Source: Bradyrhizobium sp. AUGA SZCCT0283
Lineage (GTDB): Bacteria > Pseudomonadota > Alphaproteobacteria > Rhizobiales > Xanthobacteraceae
Assembly (NCBI RefSeq): GCF_018130385.1
Contig: NZ_JAFCLU010000004.1
Coordinates: 124,001 to 188,000 of the forward strand
DNA length: 64,000 nt
Direction of reading: 5' to 3'
The first letter of the stretch is position 1, and each line of letters begins with the position of its first letter. The notes beneath the pieces are model-generated. The model had not been told where the DNA came from. It searched no databases and worked only from the letters and a program-made list of their open reading frames with translations. The translations under genes were made by a program, and so were the position numbers. Below are positions 53,731 to 62,718 of the stretch, piece after piece.

Positions 53731-54300
53731 TTGAACGCGGCACAGGCGGCTTCAGACGAAATTCTGATCGCTCGGATCGCTCAAGGCGACCGGCTCGCCA
53801 TGCAGGTGCTTTACGGAAGGCACCATGTCAGGGTGTTCCGTTTCGGGCTTCGGCTCGTAAGGGACGAGCAGATCGCGGAAGATCTCATCAGCGAGGTTTT
53901 CCTCGATGTGTGGCGCCAGGCCGGCAAGTTCGAAGGCCGATCCGCCGTTACCACCTGGCTCCTGGCGATTACGCGCTTCAAGGCCCTTTCGGCACTTCGG
54001 CGCCGCAAGGACGTTGGACTGGATGACGAGACCGCGAACGCGATCGAGGATACGTCCGACGATCCGGAAGTGGTGGTGCAGAAGAAGGATACGGGTGAAG
54101 CGTTGCGCAAGTGCCTGACGGCGCTTTCGCCAGAGCATCGGGAGATCGTCGATCTCGTCTACTACCACGAGAAGTCCGTGGAAGAGGTGGCCGAAATCGT
54201 CGGTATTCCGGAGAACACCGTCAAGACGCGCCTGTTTTATGCGCGCAAGAAATTGGCCGAGTTGCTGAAGGCAGCCGGTATAGAGCGAGGTTGGCCATGA
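53731..54300 (+). CDS. ECF sigma factor
   Basis: 189 residues. Region 2: ILIARIAQGDRLAMQVLYGRHHVRVFRF and EDLISEVFLDVWRQAGKFEGRSAVTTWLLAITRFKALSALRRRKD. Region 4: LTALSPEHREIVDLVYYHEKSVEEVAEIVGIPENTVKTRLFYARKKLAELL. The TTG at 53731 is used since no ATG stands before region 2. The stop overlaps the anti-sigma start (ATGA), and a subtilase follows, giving a three-gene signalling operon. Confidence 0.92.
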   Translation: MNAAQAASDEILIARIAQGDRLAMQVLYGRHHVRVFRFGLRLVRDEQIAEDLISEVFLDVWRQAGKFEGRSAVTTWLLAITRFKALSALRRRKDVGLDDETANAIEDTSDDPEVVVQKKDTGEALRKCLTALSPEHREIVDLVYYHEKSVEEVAEIVGIPENTVKTRLFYARKKLAELLKAAGIERGWP

Positions 54301-55010
54301 TGGCGGCGAGCAAAAAAATGCTGGATCACGAGCCCAGCGAAATCGAGATGCTGTTGCCGTTTCACGCGGCCGGCACCTTGAGCACGCGCGATGCACGCCG
54401 CGTTGAGGACGCGCTCGCCAGCGATCCCGAGCTGGCCCGGCAATACGCCGTCATCCGCGAAGAATATGCCGAGACGATCAGCCTTAACGAGAGCCTGGGT
54501 GCGCCGTCCGCGCGCGCCATGGCGAAGCTGTTTGCCGCGATCGACGGAGAGCCCGTGCGCAAGCCATCGCTTTCGGTCAGCCTGTCCGCCCGGATATCGG
54601 AATTTTTCGCAAGGCTTTCGCCGCGCACGCTGGCTTGGTCGGCGAGCCTCGGTGCCGTGGCGCTGCTGTTGCAGGCCGGCGTGATCGGCGCCGTGCTGAT
54701 GAAGAACCAGACCGCTTCGTTCCAGACTGCCTCGCTCAGCATGAACGAGCCGTCGGCAGCGCCCATCACGCGCGATCTCGCAAGCAGCGGCGCGCCGACG
54801 CGCGCGCTGGTGCGGTTTGCGCCGGAGGCCCGTATCGCCGACATCACCACGTTGCTCGATAATTACCAGGCCTCGATCGTCGACGGCGCCAAGGGCGGCA
54901 TGTTCCGGCTGCAGTTCGGCAACAAGGCCATGAGCAAGGACGAAGCCGCTGGCCTGATTGCCAGGCTGCAGCGCGAGAAGATCGTCAGCCTTGCGGTGGC
55001 AACGCCTTAA
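54297..55010 (+). CDS. Membrane anti-sigma factor with prodomain-like C-terminus
   Basis: 237 residues. The cytoplasmic N-terminus (DHEPSEIEMLLPFHAAGTLSTRDARRVEDAL) is an anti-sigma domain. One membrane segment lies at about residues 105-135 (RTLAWSASLGAVALLLQAGVIGAVLM). The periplasmic C-terminus has ALVRFAPEARIADITTLLDNYQASIVDGAKGGMFRLQF and ends KIVSLAVATP; this beta-alpha-beta pattern resembles I9/fervidolysin-type subtilase prodomains. Start overlaps the sigma stop. It should release the sigma factor upon an envelope signal; a role of the adjacent protease is inferred. Confidence 0.85.
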   Translation: MMAASKKMLDHEPSEIEMLLPFHAAGTLSTRDARRVEDALASDPELARQYAVIREEYAETISLNESLGAPSARAMAKLFAAIDGEPVRKPSLSVSLSARISEFFARLSPRTLAWSASLGAVALLLQAGVIGAVLMKNQTASFQTASLSMNEPSAAPITRDLASSGAPTRALVRFAPEARIADITTLLDNYQASIVDGAKGGMFRLQFGNKAMSKDEAAGLIARLQREKIVSLAVATP

Positions 55011-55046
55011 GAGGCTGCCGGCGCGCCCCGGGAAGGCCGAGGTTCC

Positions 55047-56777
55047 ATGGTTCACGATGGCCCGAATTGGCTGATGAAGACGCGCCGCGCGGCATTGATC
55101 GTGTCGGCGGCGTTTCTGCCATTGATGGCTTTCGCAGCCTCGGCGGTTCATGCGCAAAGCATCATGCGCACCCCCAATCTCAATGTCGGATCGCGGGTGC
55201 CTACCATCAACCCGACGGTAACGCCGCGGATCAACCCGACCATCGCGGCCCGGCCAGTCGTGCGCGCCGATACCGTCGCACGGACGCCGCCGTCCCGGAT
55301 CGGCACCATGAGTTCGACCCTGCGAGTCCGCCCGGGGGGCGTGCAATCGACGCTGCCCTACGCGCGGTTTTCGCCCAACCTCTATCCGGCCTGCCAGAAT
55401 GCGTTTCGCGGTCCCGACGGCGAGTGCTTCGATCGTCCGGTCATGTCGGCCGGCGGCGGCAACGGCACCTCGGCCAAGAAGGGCAATGGCGGATCGCGCA
55501 ATAACAACGCGCAGGCCGCGATCAATCTGCGCGCAGTCCAGAACGAACTCGTCGCCGAAATCGACGGCGCGTTATCCACCGCCGAAGCCGATGAACTGGC
55601 GCGGCGTCATGGCCTGGAGCGCATCGCCTCGCAGAGTTTCCCGCTGCTTGGCGGCACCATCGGCCTGTTCCGCATCGTCGACCGGCGGCCGGCGGACACG
55701 GTGCGCCGCGAACTCGCGGCCGACGGCAACGTGCGTTCGGTGCAGTTCAATTTCCGTCACTTCCTGCAGGATGCGAAGAAGCCTGCGATCGAGGGTGACG
55801 CCGCGCAGTACGCCGTCGCCCAGCTTCGGCTGCCGCAGGCACACACGCTCGCCCGCGGCATGAACGTCACCATCGCGGTGATCGATTCAGGTGTCGACGT
55901 CAAACATCCCGAACTCGCCAATTCGGTCGCCGACAGTTTCGACGCGCTCGGCAGCAGCGAAGGTCCGCATGTCCACGGCACCGGCATTGCCGGCGCCATC
56001 GTCGCGCACGCCAAGCTGATGGGTAGCGCGCCGGAGGCGAGGTTGCTTGCGATCCGCGCATTCGGCGCGGGATCGAAGGGCGCGGAGAGCACGTCCTATG
56101 TAATCCTGAGGGGATTGGACTACGCGGCCGAGCATGGCGCGCAGATCATCAACATGAGCTTTGCCGGCCCGAAGGATCCGCTGATCGAGCGCGGGATCGC
56201 CGCGACGGCAGCCCGTGGCATCCTGATGGTGGCTGCGGCCGGCAATGCCGGGGCGAAATCGCCGCCGCTCTATCCAGCCGCCAATCCGAACGTCATTGCG
56301 GTGAGCGGAACCGACGCGCAGGAAAAGCTGTTTGCGGCGTCGAACCGGGGCAACCACATCGCGATATCCGCTCCGGGCGCGGATATCTTCCTGCCGGCGC
56401 CGGATGAAAAATATCAGATCACGTCGGGCACGTCGTTCTCTGCCGCCTATGTTAGCGGCGTTGCGGCGCTGATGCTGGAGCGCAATCCTGCATTGAAACC
56501 TGGCGATGTTCGCGCGATCCTGACGAAGACCGCCCGCGATCTCGGCAGCCCCGGCCGCGACGATCAGTTCGGAGCAGGCGAGGCCGACGCCTTTGCCGCG
56601 GTCACCGCGGCGACCGCCGCGTCGGCAGTTCCGCTTGCCTCGGTTTCAGGCAAGCCTGCGGGAGAAAAAACGCCGGCGCTCGACCCGTCCGCCGATAACG
56701 CTTCCGTGAGCCGGGCACTGAATGACGCCCCGCCGTCGATGGCGTCGGACAAATCGGCCGCAAACGCCGCGAAATAG
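55047..56777 (+). CDS. S8 (subtilisin-like) serine protease, exported
   Basis: 576 residues. Signal peptide (AALIVSAAFLPLMAFAASAVHA), a low-complexity linker with PTINPTVTPRINPT, a prodomain-like region (residues ~150-250, ending RSVQFNFRHFLQD), then the catalytic domain with Asp280 (VIDSGVD), His310 (HVHGTGIAG) and Ser463 (SGTSFSAAYVSG); all three are intact. LMVAAAGNAG holds the oxyanion Asn. A C-terminal Ala/Ser-rich tail follows residue ~520. Start ATG 55047 follows CCGAGGTTCC. It is 36 bases after the anti-sigma gene, so protease and sigma pathway are linked. Confidence 0.92.
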   Translation: MVHDGPNWLMKTRRAALIVSAAFLPLMAFAASAVHAQSIMRTPNLNVGSRVPTINPTVTPRINPTIAARPVVRADTVARTPPSRIGTMSSTLRVRPGGVQSTLPYARFSPNLYPACQNAFRGPDGECFDRPVMSAGGGNGTSAKKGNGGSRNNNAQAAINLRAVQNELVAEIDGALSTAEADELARRHGLERIASQSFPLLGGTIGLFRIVDRRPADTVRRELAADGNVRSVQFNFRHFLQDAKKPAIEGDAAQYAVAQLRLPQAHTLARGMNVTIAVIDSGVDVKHPELANSVADSFDALGSSEGPHVHGTGIAGAIVAHAKLMGSAPEARLLAIRAFGAGSKGAESTSYVILRGLDYAAEHGAQIINMSFAGPKDPLIERGIAATAARGILMVAAAGNAGAKSPPLYPAANPNVIAVSGTDAQEKLFAASNRGNHIAISAPGADIFLPAPDEKYQITSGTSFSAAYVSGVAALMLERNPALKPGDVRAILTKTARDLGSPGRDDQFGAGEADAFAAVTAATAASAVPLASVSGKPAGEKTPALDPSADNASVSRALNDAPPSMASDKSAANAAK

Positions 56778-57321
56778 CCTGCTGCGCAGCGATTTTTGCG
56801 ACAATCACCCCGAAGACAGGGTTAAAAAAATCGCCCGGCGTTTTGAACGTTCGGCGAGGGTGCTGCGACTTATCTATGTGGGAGCGGTAATCCCTCCCCA
56901 TTGGCTGTATTCGGCGCGAGCGCCCATCCACCCCAAGCGCCCATATGGCTTGACCCGTCCGGTTGTCCCCCCGGACGGGTCTTTCATTTCCGGCACAGTT
57001 TTTTGGAAGAATGCGTCGCGTGCGGCGCCGCGCGGGCTTACCGGCCGCAGACTTTCCGTTCGTCCGCGTGGCGCGCGATATTTCCGCGTGTCTTCCCAGA
57101 CGAAATGATCGAGGCGCGCTTCGCAACACGGCCATGCTGCGGTGCGGCTTGACGGCGAATGGAGCTGACAACTCCGTATTTGTGCGGGCTTCTTCGATCG
57201 CTGCGCGCTCGGTAGCTTCAAGCACTGGACAATGAGAAAGTTTTCCACAGAATATCCGTGTCACATCCAACTGATTCGTCTCGGTAGCGTCTGCGTCCGT
57301 CTCTCTCTTACGGGCTGACTT
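56778..57321. other. Intergenic with terminator, no gene seen
   Basis: 544 bases between the subtilase and the TIGR03809 gene. It contains the terminator at 56952-56988. Short open frames on both strands lack start signals and family resemblance. The promoter of the TIGR03809 gene should lie near 57240-57310. Confidence 0.5.
56952..56988 (+). terminator. Rho-independent terminator
   Basis: GACCCGTCCGG (56952-56962), an 8-base loop, CCGGACGGGTC (56971-56981) and then TTTCATTT. An 11-base perfect stem with a T-rich tail on the + strand, ending the sigma/anti-sigma/protease transcript about 175 bases after its last stop. Confidence 0.8.
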
Positions 57322-57846
57322 ATGGCACTTCCTGCAGACGTGGCTCGCGGCCGCAACATCGTTGCGCGCTGGTGCAACCTTGCCGAGCAACGGCTGGAAC
57401 ACCTCACCGAACTGTTCGAGAGCGGGCGCTGGCGCCGCTATCACACCGAACGCGAATTTCTCGAAAACATCCAGGAAGCCAAGGCCGCCGTCGAAACCTG
57501 GCGTGACCTGTTGAATCGCGAAGCTTCGCTTGAAAGCACAGCGATCGACATGTCCTGGGTCGGCCGCCGGCGAACGACGGCGCTGCCGCGCGATGTGGGG
57601 TACCGTCAGCCGGTTGTGCACCTGAAGCCGCAACCGGCGCCGATTGCAGTGACACCGCCACCGATTGTCGCTGCGCCACTGCGCGATATTCCCGCTGATA
57701 TTCTGGTCGCGCTCGAAAGCCGGCTTGCCGTCGCGGACGAAGCGCCGTCCGTGCCCGACGCGCCGGCGCTGGACGAAATGGCGTTGCCGCCGCTCGATCT
57801 CGACACGATGAAGGAACGCTATCCGCTGCTGCGCAACACGCTGTAG
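57322..57846 (+). CDS. TIGR03809 family protein
   Basis: 174 residues. ARWCNLAEQRLEHLTELFESGRWRRYHTEREFLENIQEAKAAVETWRDL is the hallmark of TIGR03809, a short helical family of Bradyrhizobium-like bacteria that occurs beside TIGR03808. The C-terminal half is proline- and alanine-rich and ends MKERYPLLRNTL. No signal peptide or enzyme motif; function unknown. It converges on the TIGR03808 gene with 21 bases between stops. Confidence 0.85.
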   Translation: MALPADVARGRNIVARWCNLAEQRLEHLTELFESGRWRRYHTEREFLENIQEAKAAVETWRDLLNREASLESTAIDMSWVGRRRTTALPRDVGYRQPVVHLKPQPAPIAVTPPPIVAAPLRDIPADILVALESRLAVADEAPSVPDAPALDEMALPPLDLDTMKERYPLLRNTL

Positions 57847-57867
57847 CCGGGCGGGGAGGGACGCGAA

Positions 57868-59238
57868 CTAGCGCCGCACCGCATTGCCCCCGACCACCAC
57901 CTGCGCGTAACGCTGGGCGCCTTCGACCGACAGGTCGGTCGTGATGGTACGAGCGTGGTCGAGCCCGACCACGGCGCCGCGCGGGGTTTCCGAGATCATG
58001 TTGTTGTTGACCAGCGCCGTCCCGGCGCCGGGCAGCACCGATACGCCGACGCCGACGAAGGCGTTGCGGATCACGTTGCCCGTGATGGCGACATCGCGGA
58101 GATATTTGCCCCAGCCGGCGATGATGCCGAAGGAGGGGGCGTTCTCGACCACGTTGCCGGTCACGGATGAATCCGCTTCGACATAGATGCCGATCCCGGC
58201 GTCGTCGTCGGGTGCGGTGCCGATCGGCCGCTTCGGCAGCAGATTGCGGATGATGTTGCCCTGCACGACGGCGATGCGTCCGCCTTCGTTGAAATTGCAG
58301 ACGGAGACGCCGACGGCGGCGCCATCGACGGTGTTGTTGGCGATCACGGCGCCTTCGAATGCGAATTCGGAATAGAGCGCAACCTCGCGGACATTGCTGA
58401 CGCTGTTGCCAGTGATGTGAATATTCGAGGCCGAATTGCCGCGCACCGCGGAGTAGTCGCAATTCTTGATACGGTTGCCACGCACGATGACGTTGCCGGC
58501 GCGGAAGGCATTGATGGCGTTGCCATATTGCCCGGAGCCGCCGGGGCCGGCCTTGATGTCCTCGATGCGGTTGTCGAGAACGAGCGTGCCGTCGTCGCCG
58601 ATCGCCGTGCGCAGGATCTCGATGCCGTTGTCGTTGGTATCGGTGATGGTGTTGCGGGCGACGATCAGGCCCAGCGCATCGAACGACACCACCGCGGTAG
58701 TCGCGATCTTGGTGAAGATGTTGCCGGAGATGTCGCCCGAGACCTGCTCCAGCCAGATGCCGTTGCCGCCACTGCCCGATATTTCGCAGTCGACGATGCG
58801 GACGTCGCGCCCGCCGAGGCAATGCATGAGCCCGCGGCGCGTCGGCAACGGAATGCTGCCGCCGTCGAAGGTGATACCGGTCAGGCCGACATTGTTGGCG
58901 CCTTCGCTCTGCAGCATCGAGGCGCCGCCGCTGAATATGAGTTTGGTCGCGCCGCGCACGCCGACCAGTTGCGTGCCGTTCGAAAGGCGCAGCATGCCGG
59001 TGCGGTAGGTGCCTGGCGGCAGCGCCAGCGGTACCTGCGCGCGCGCAGCTTCGTCGATGGCGCGCTGCAGTTTCGCGGTTTGATCATCGGGGCTGCCGGG
59101 ACGCACGCCATACTGCGTGGCGTCGCGCCCGAACGTGGAGGTGAGGGGCGCCGCGCGCGCCGGCTCCGGTGACATCGCAAGTGCGCCTGCCACGCCGGCG
59201 GCGGATCCTCCAATGAGATGGCGGCGGTTCATGTCCAT
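57868..59238 (-). CDS. TIGR03808 family Tat-exported beta-helix repeat protein
   Basis: 456 residues. The N-terminus MNRRHLIGGSAAGVAGALAM is a twin-arginine signal. The rest is right-handed beta-helix repeats with many GN and NxI steps (VIVRGNRIKNC, IHITGNSVSNV, AVIANNTVDGA, VAITGNVIRNA), as in pectate-lyase-like folds. TIGR03808 is described as a Tat-translocated repetitive protein of unknown role. Carbohydrate binding or cleavage in the envelope is possible from the fold only. An ATG six bases inside (MNRRHL) is an equal start. Confidence 0.88.
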   Translation of the reverse strand: MDMNRRHLIGGSAAGVAGALAMSPEPARAAPLTSTFGRDATQYGVRPGSPDDQTAKLQRAIDEAARAQVPLALPPGTYRTGMLRLSNGTQLVGVRGATKLIFSGGASMLQSEGANNVGLTGITFDGGSIPLPTRRGLMHCLGGRDVRIVDCEISGSGGNGIWLEQVSGDISGNIFTKIATTAVVSFDALGLIVARNTITDTNDNGIEILRTAIGDDGTLVLDNRIEDIKAGPGGSGQYGNAINAFRAGNVIVRGNRIKNCDYSAVRGNSASNIHITGNSVSNVREVALYSEFAFEGAVIANNTVDGAAVGVSVCNFNEGGRIAVVQGNIIRNLLPKRPIGTAPDDDAGIGIYVEADSSVTGNVVENAPSFGIIAGWGKYLRDVAITGNVIRNAFVGVGVSVLPGAGTALVNNNMISETPRGAVVGLDHARTITTDLSVEGAQRYAQVVVGGNAVRR

Positions 59239-59382
59239 GCTGAATGGCCCTCGCGCGATGCAGGTCGCGGCATTTCCGCCTTCATAGGTATCGCGAAATT
59301 GCGGCCGGGCATGGTGAAGACCGGGAAGAAAGGCGGCGATTGTTCGGGGTAGGGTTAATGTTGGGTACGATACTCAACCGAT

Positions 59383-59510
59383 GTCGTCCCGGCCAAGCGA
59401 AGCGCGAGCCGGGACCCATACGCCGCGGCCCTTGGAAGGGGCACAATGACAGACGGCTTTTCTCACAATTGGCAACGGTGGCTATGGGTCCCTGCTTTCG
59501 CAGGGACGAC
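59383..59510. repeat. Palindromic repeat, 'gtcgtcccggcc' family
   Basis: Ends GTCGTCCCGGCC and CGCAGGGACGAC, with GAGCCGGGACCCATA/TATGGGTCCC inner arms. It overlaps the 3' end of the C15-like peptidase gene and encodes its last residues. Confidence 0.75.
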
Positions 59511-60162
59511 AAAGAGTCTGGTCCGCCCTTCGCGCCAGCCTCACCATCTCCATCAGCATCGCTTCGCCGGCATCGACCAGCTCTTCCAGCGTAATGCGCG
59601 AAAAACCCTTGCGCCTGAGTGCACCTCCGCGCGCCAGCGGCGGGATGTGAACGAAGGCGGCGAGGCGCGGGCCGTTGTCGGCATTCACCGCCTCGATCGC
59701 GCGCCAGCTCAAATAGTTGCAGAGATAGCTGCCGGCATCGCGCGAGGCGCGGGCGTCGAGACCGGTGTCCTGGGCGGCACGCAGCAGTTTCGCGGTGTGC
59801 GGGCCGAATCTTTGCGCGTCAGCGCCGTCCGCGATCGATCCTTTTCGGGCGCGGGTTTGCGCGGCATCGGGCCATAGCATGGTGACGGCATTGCGAGCGC
59901 GGGTTTCGACCCGGACGTATCCGGTGCGGCCGGCGAGGCCGAACATCAGGAGCGCATGCGGCTTGTGCTGTGTCAGTGCGATCGGCAATTCGCGGTCGAC
60001 CGCCCTGTAGGTCACCGGAAAGATATGACTGGACAGTTCGACGTTGGCGAAGGCGGGACGCCGCAGCCGCGTCAGCCGCGCCACCAGCGGCTGCGTTGGA
60101 TTGTAGGGCGCACCCGGAAACGGGCCGAAGCCGGTGACGAGAATGCGAAGTTTTTCGTTCAC
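59482..60162 (-). CDS. Pyroglutamyl-peptidase-like cysteine peptidase (C15 family)
   Basis: 226 residues. VTGFGPFPGAPYNPTQPL is the family opening. The catalytic set is visible: Glu in VRVETRARN, Cys in DAGSYLCNYLSW and His in AAFVHIPPL. The GTG start at 60162 overlaps the meaB stop (GTGA). The last residues, about CRPCESRDP, come from the palindromic repeat rather than the family C-terminus. Activity on N-terminal pyroglutamate is likely but the substrate pocket is not confirmed. Confidence 0.85.
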   Translation of the reverse strand: MNEKLRILVTGFGPFPGAPYNPTQPLVARLTRLRRPAFANVELSSHIFPVTYRAVDRELPIALTQHKPHALLMFGLAGRTGYVRVETRARNAVTMLWPDAAQTRARKGSIADGADAQRFGPHTAKLLRAAQDTGLDARASRDAGSYLCNYLSWRAIEAVNADNGPRLAAFVHIPPLARGGALRRKGFSRITLEELVDAGEAMLMEMVRLARRADQTLCRPCESRDP

Positions 60163-61151
60163 CGCAGCCACTCCGCGATCTGTTCGGCGGCGACCGCCGG
60201 CGTGATGCGGCCGTCGGCGACCTCGGCCTCGGTCTTCTTCACCTTGGCGCGGATCGCGGGGTCGGCGCGCAGGCGGGCCATCATCCGTTGCTCCAGCATC
60301 GACCACATCCATTTCACCTGCTGCTCCCGCCGTCGCGCGGCGAACTCGCCCGAGGCGTTCATGGCGGTGCGGTGATCCAGAATCTTCTGCCACAGCGCGT
60401 CCATGCCGGTGCCGGTCAGCGCCGAATAGGTCAGCACCGGTGGATGCCAATGCTTCGAGCGGGGGCTCAGGATATGCAGCGCGCCGCGGTATTCGGCCGC
60501 CGCCAGATTGGCGCGCTTGATGTTATCGCCGTCGGCCTTGTTGATCGCGATCATGTCGGCGAGTTCGACCAGGCCTTTCTTGATGCCCTGCAATTCGTCG
60601 CCGGCGCCGGGCAGCATCAGGGCCAGGAAGAAATCGGTCATGTCGCAGACCGCGGTCTCGGACTGGCCGATGCCGACGGTTTCCACCAGCACCACGTCGA
60701 AGCCGGCGGCCTCGCACAGCAGCATCGCCTCGCGGGTTTTGGCGGCGACCCCGCCGAGCGTGCCTGACGACGGCGAGGGCCGGATGAAGGCGCTTTCGGA
60801 ATTCGCCAGCCGCGCCATCCGCGTCTTGTCACCGAGGATCGAGCCGCCGGTGCGGGCCGAGGAGGGGTCCACCGCGAGCACGGCGACCTTGTGGCCGCGC
60901 TCGATCAGGAACATGCCGAGCGCGTCGATGGTGGTGGATTTGCCGACGCCGGGCGAACCGGTAATGCCGACGCGGACCGCCTTGCCGGTGTCGGGCAACA
61001 AGGCCTGCACCAGATCGCGCGCCGCCGCCTGATGGTCGCCGCGCCGGCTTTCGATCAGCGTAATCGCCCGCGCCAGCGCCGCGCGGTGGCCGGAGCGGAG
61101 TTCTTTGGCGAGTTTCCCGATATCGGGGGAGGCATTCTTCGGCAGGATCAT
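60159..61151 (-). CDS. meaB: MeaB/ArgK GTPase (methylmalonyl-CoA mutase chaperone)
   Basis: 330 residues. P-loop GSPGVGKST at about 65-73, then VLAVDPSSARTGGSILGDKTRM, DVVLVETVGIGQSE (switch/Walker B) and INKAD (NKxD) define the MeaB/ArgK family of G3E-type GTPases. It gates B12 loading and protects methylmalonyl-CoA mutase. The mutase itself is not in the window. It overlaps the peptidase gene and is preceded by the Tct transporter genes on the same strand with 52 bases between. Confidence 0.93.
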   Translation of the reverse strand: MILPKNASPDIGKLAKELRSGHRAALARAITLIESRRGDHQAAARDLVQALLPDTGKAVRVGITGSPGVGKSTTIDALGMFLIERGHKVAVLAVDPSSARTGGSILGDKTRMARLANSESAFIRPSPSSGTLGGVAAKTREAMLLCEAAGFDVVLVETVGIGQSETAVCDMTDFFLALMLPGAGDELQGIKKGLVELADMIAINKADGDNIKRANLAAAEYRGALHILSPRSKHWHPPVLTYSALTGTGMDALWQKILDHRTAMNASGEFAARRREQQVKWMWSMLEQRMMARLRADPAIRAKVKKTEAEVADGRITPAVAAEQIAEWLR

Positions 61152-61203
61152 GCCTTGGTTTACAACGGTCGAGCCGTGCAGGCGAGGGGCCCTGCACAGT
61201 CCG

Positions 61204-62715
61204 TCAGCGCACCGACGCGGCGGCGGGCGCCCCGCCTTTGAGGCGCCGCCACACCCAGACCAGCACCGGCCAGATCAGCGCGCCGATCGCCATGGCGGCG
61301 AGGATCGCGGCGATCGGCCGCTCGAAGAACGGCAGAATGCTGCCGTCGGATTTGATCAGCGAGGTGACGAAGGCCTGTTCCACCATGGTGCCCATGACGA
61401 TACCGAGCACCATCGCGGCGACCGGATAGCCGTTCTCCTCCATGACATAGCCGATGATCCCGAAGGTCGCGACCGTCACGACGCCGAACATGTTGTTGCC
61501 GATGGCAAACGAGCCGACCGCGCAGCACAGCATGATGACGGGCATGACGCTGGAACGCGGCGCGCGCAGCACATAGCTCGCCAGACGGATCATGACGATG
61601 CCGAACGGGATCATGATGATGTTGGCGATGATGAACATCAGGTAGATCGCATACATGCTCGACGCTTTTTCGGTGAACAGCGTCGGGCCGGGGTTGAGGC
61701 CCTTCATGTAGAGCACGCCGATCGCAATCGCCGCGATGGTGTCGCCGGGAATGCCGAACAGCAGCGACGGCACCCAGCCCGACGCGATGCTGGCGTTGTT
61801 GCTGGCGCCGGCTTCGACCAGGCCCTCGACATGGCCGGTTCCGAACTTCTCCGGCTCCTTCGAGAAGCGTTTCGACATCGCATAGCTGACCCAGGCGGCC
61901 ATGTCGGCGCCGGCGCCCGGCAGCACGCCGATGATGATGCCGATGATGTTTCCGCGCGTCATCTGCCAGTGATATTTCTTGGTGAGCCGCCACTGGCCCG
62001 CCATGATGCTCCCGAACTTGCGGCGCGGGATCGGCGGCGGTTCCGGCGTCAGCATCGCGCGCATCACCTGCGCCACGGCAAAGACGCCGACCAGCGCCGG
62101 GATCGGCTCGATGCCGCCGAACAGATCTGTCATCCCAAATGTGAAGCGCGGTACGCCGCCGGGGTTCTCGATGCCGATGCAGGAGACGAGCAGGCCGATG
62201 AACATGCCGGCGATCGCCTTCACCGGCGAAGAGCGCGCGACCAGCGTGGCGCACATCAGGCCGAGGAACGCCAGCCAGAAATATTCGAAGGTCGAGAACG
62301 ACAGCGCGATTTCGGCGAGCGGCGGCGCCAGGATCATCAGCGAGAGCGTGCCCGCGATGCCGCCCACGGCGGAGAACCAGACGCCGGCCCCGAGGGCGAG
62401 TTCAGCCTCGCCCTTGCGGGTCATGGCGTAGGCTTCGTCGGCATAGGCCGCGGAGGCGGGGGTGCCAGGGATGCGCAGCAGCGCGCCTGGAATGTCGCCG
62501 GAGAAGATCGCCATCGAGGAGGCCGCCACGATGGTGGCGATGGCGGCGATCGGCGACAGATAGAAGGTGACGGGGACCAGCAGCGCAGTTGCCATTGTGG
62601 CCGACAGACCCGGCAGCGAACCGATGACGAGGCCATAGATCGAGGCCGCGAACATCGCGATGATGACTTCCCAGGTGGAAATGAGCGCGAAGGCATCAAT
62701 CAGGGTTTTCAGCAT
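61204..62715 (-). CDS. tctA: Tripartite tricarboxylate transporter large permease, TctA
   Basis: 503 residues with about twelve membrane segments. YGLVIGSLPGLSATMATALLVPVTF and IAIFSGDIPGALLRIPGTPASAAYADEAYAM-type motifs, GIIIGVLPGAGADMAAWVSYAM and SLLFGIPGDTIAAIAIG, are TctA signatures (paired PG loops). It works with TctB and a periplasmic TctC for sodium-driven uptake of carboxylates. ATG at 62715 used; three bases separate it from the TctB stop. Confidence 0.93.
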   Translation of the reverse strand: MLKTLIDAFALISTWEVIIAMFAASIYGLVIGSLPGLSATMATALLVPVTFYLSPIAAIATIVAASSMAIFSGDIPGALLRIPGTPASAAYADEAYAMTRKGEAELALGAGVWFSAVGGIAGTLSLMILAPPLAEIALSFSTFEYFWLAFLGLMCATLVARSSPVKAIAGMFIGLLVSCIGIENPGGVPRFTFGMTDLFGGIEPIPALVGVFAVAQVMRAMLTPEPPPIPRRKFGSIMAGQWRLTKKYHWQMTRGNIIGIIIGVLPGAGADMAAWVSYAMSKRFSKEPEKFGTGHVEGLVEAGASNNASIASGWVPSLLFGIPGDTIAAIAIGVLYMKGLNPGPTLFTEKASSMYAIYLMFIIANIIMIPFGIVMIRLASYVLRAPRSSVMPVIMLCCAVGSFAIGNNMFGVVTVATFGIIGYVMEENGYPVAAMVLGIVMGTMVEQAFVTSLIKSDGSILPFFERPIAAILAAMAIGALIWPVLVWVWRRLKGGAPAAASVR

Positions 62716-62718
62716 CAA

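Noticed and set aside
57404..58822. Reverse open frame of 472 codons rich in Arg and His
   Set aside because: Runs across the TIGR03809 and TIGR03808 genes in a different frame; composition is that of a shadow.
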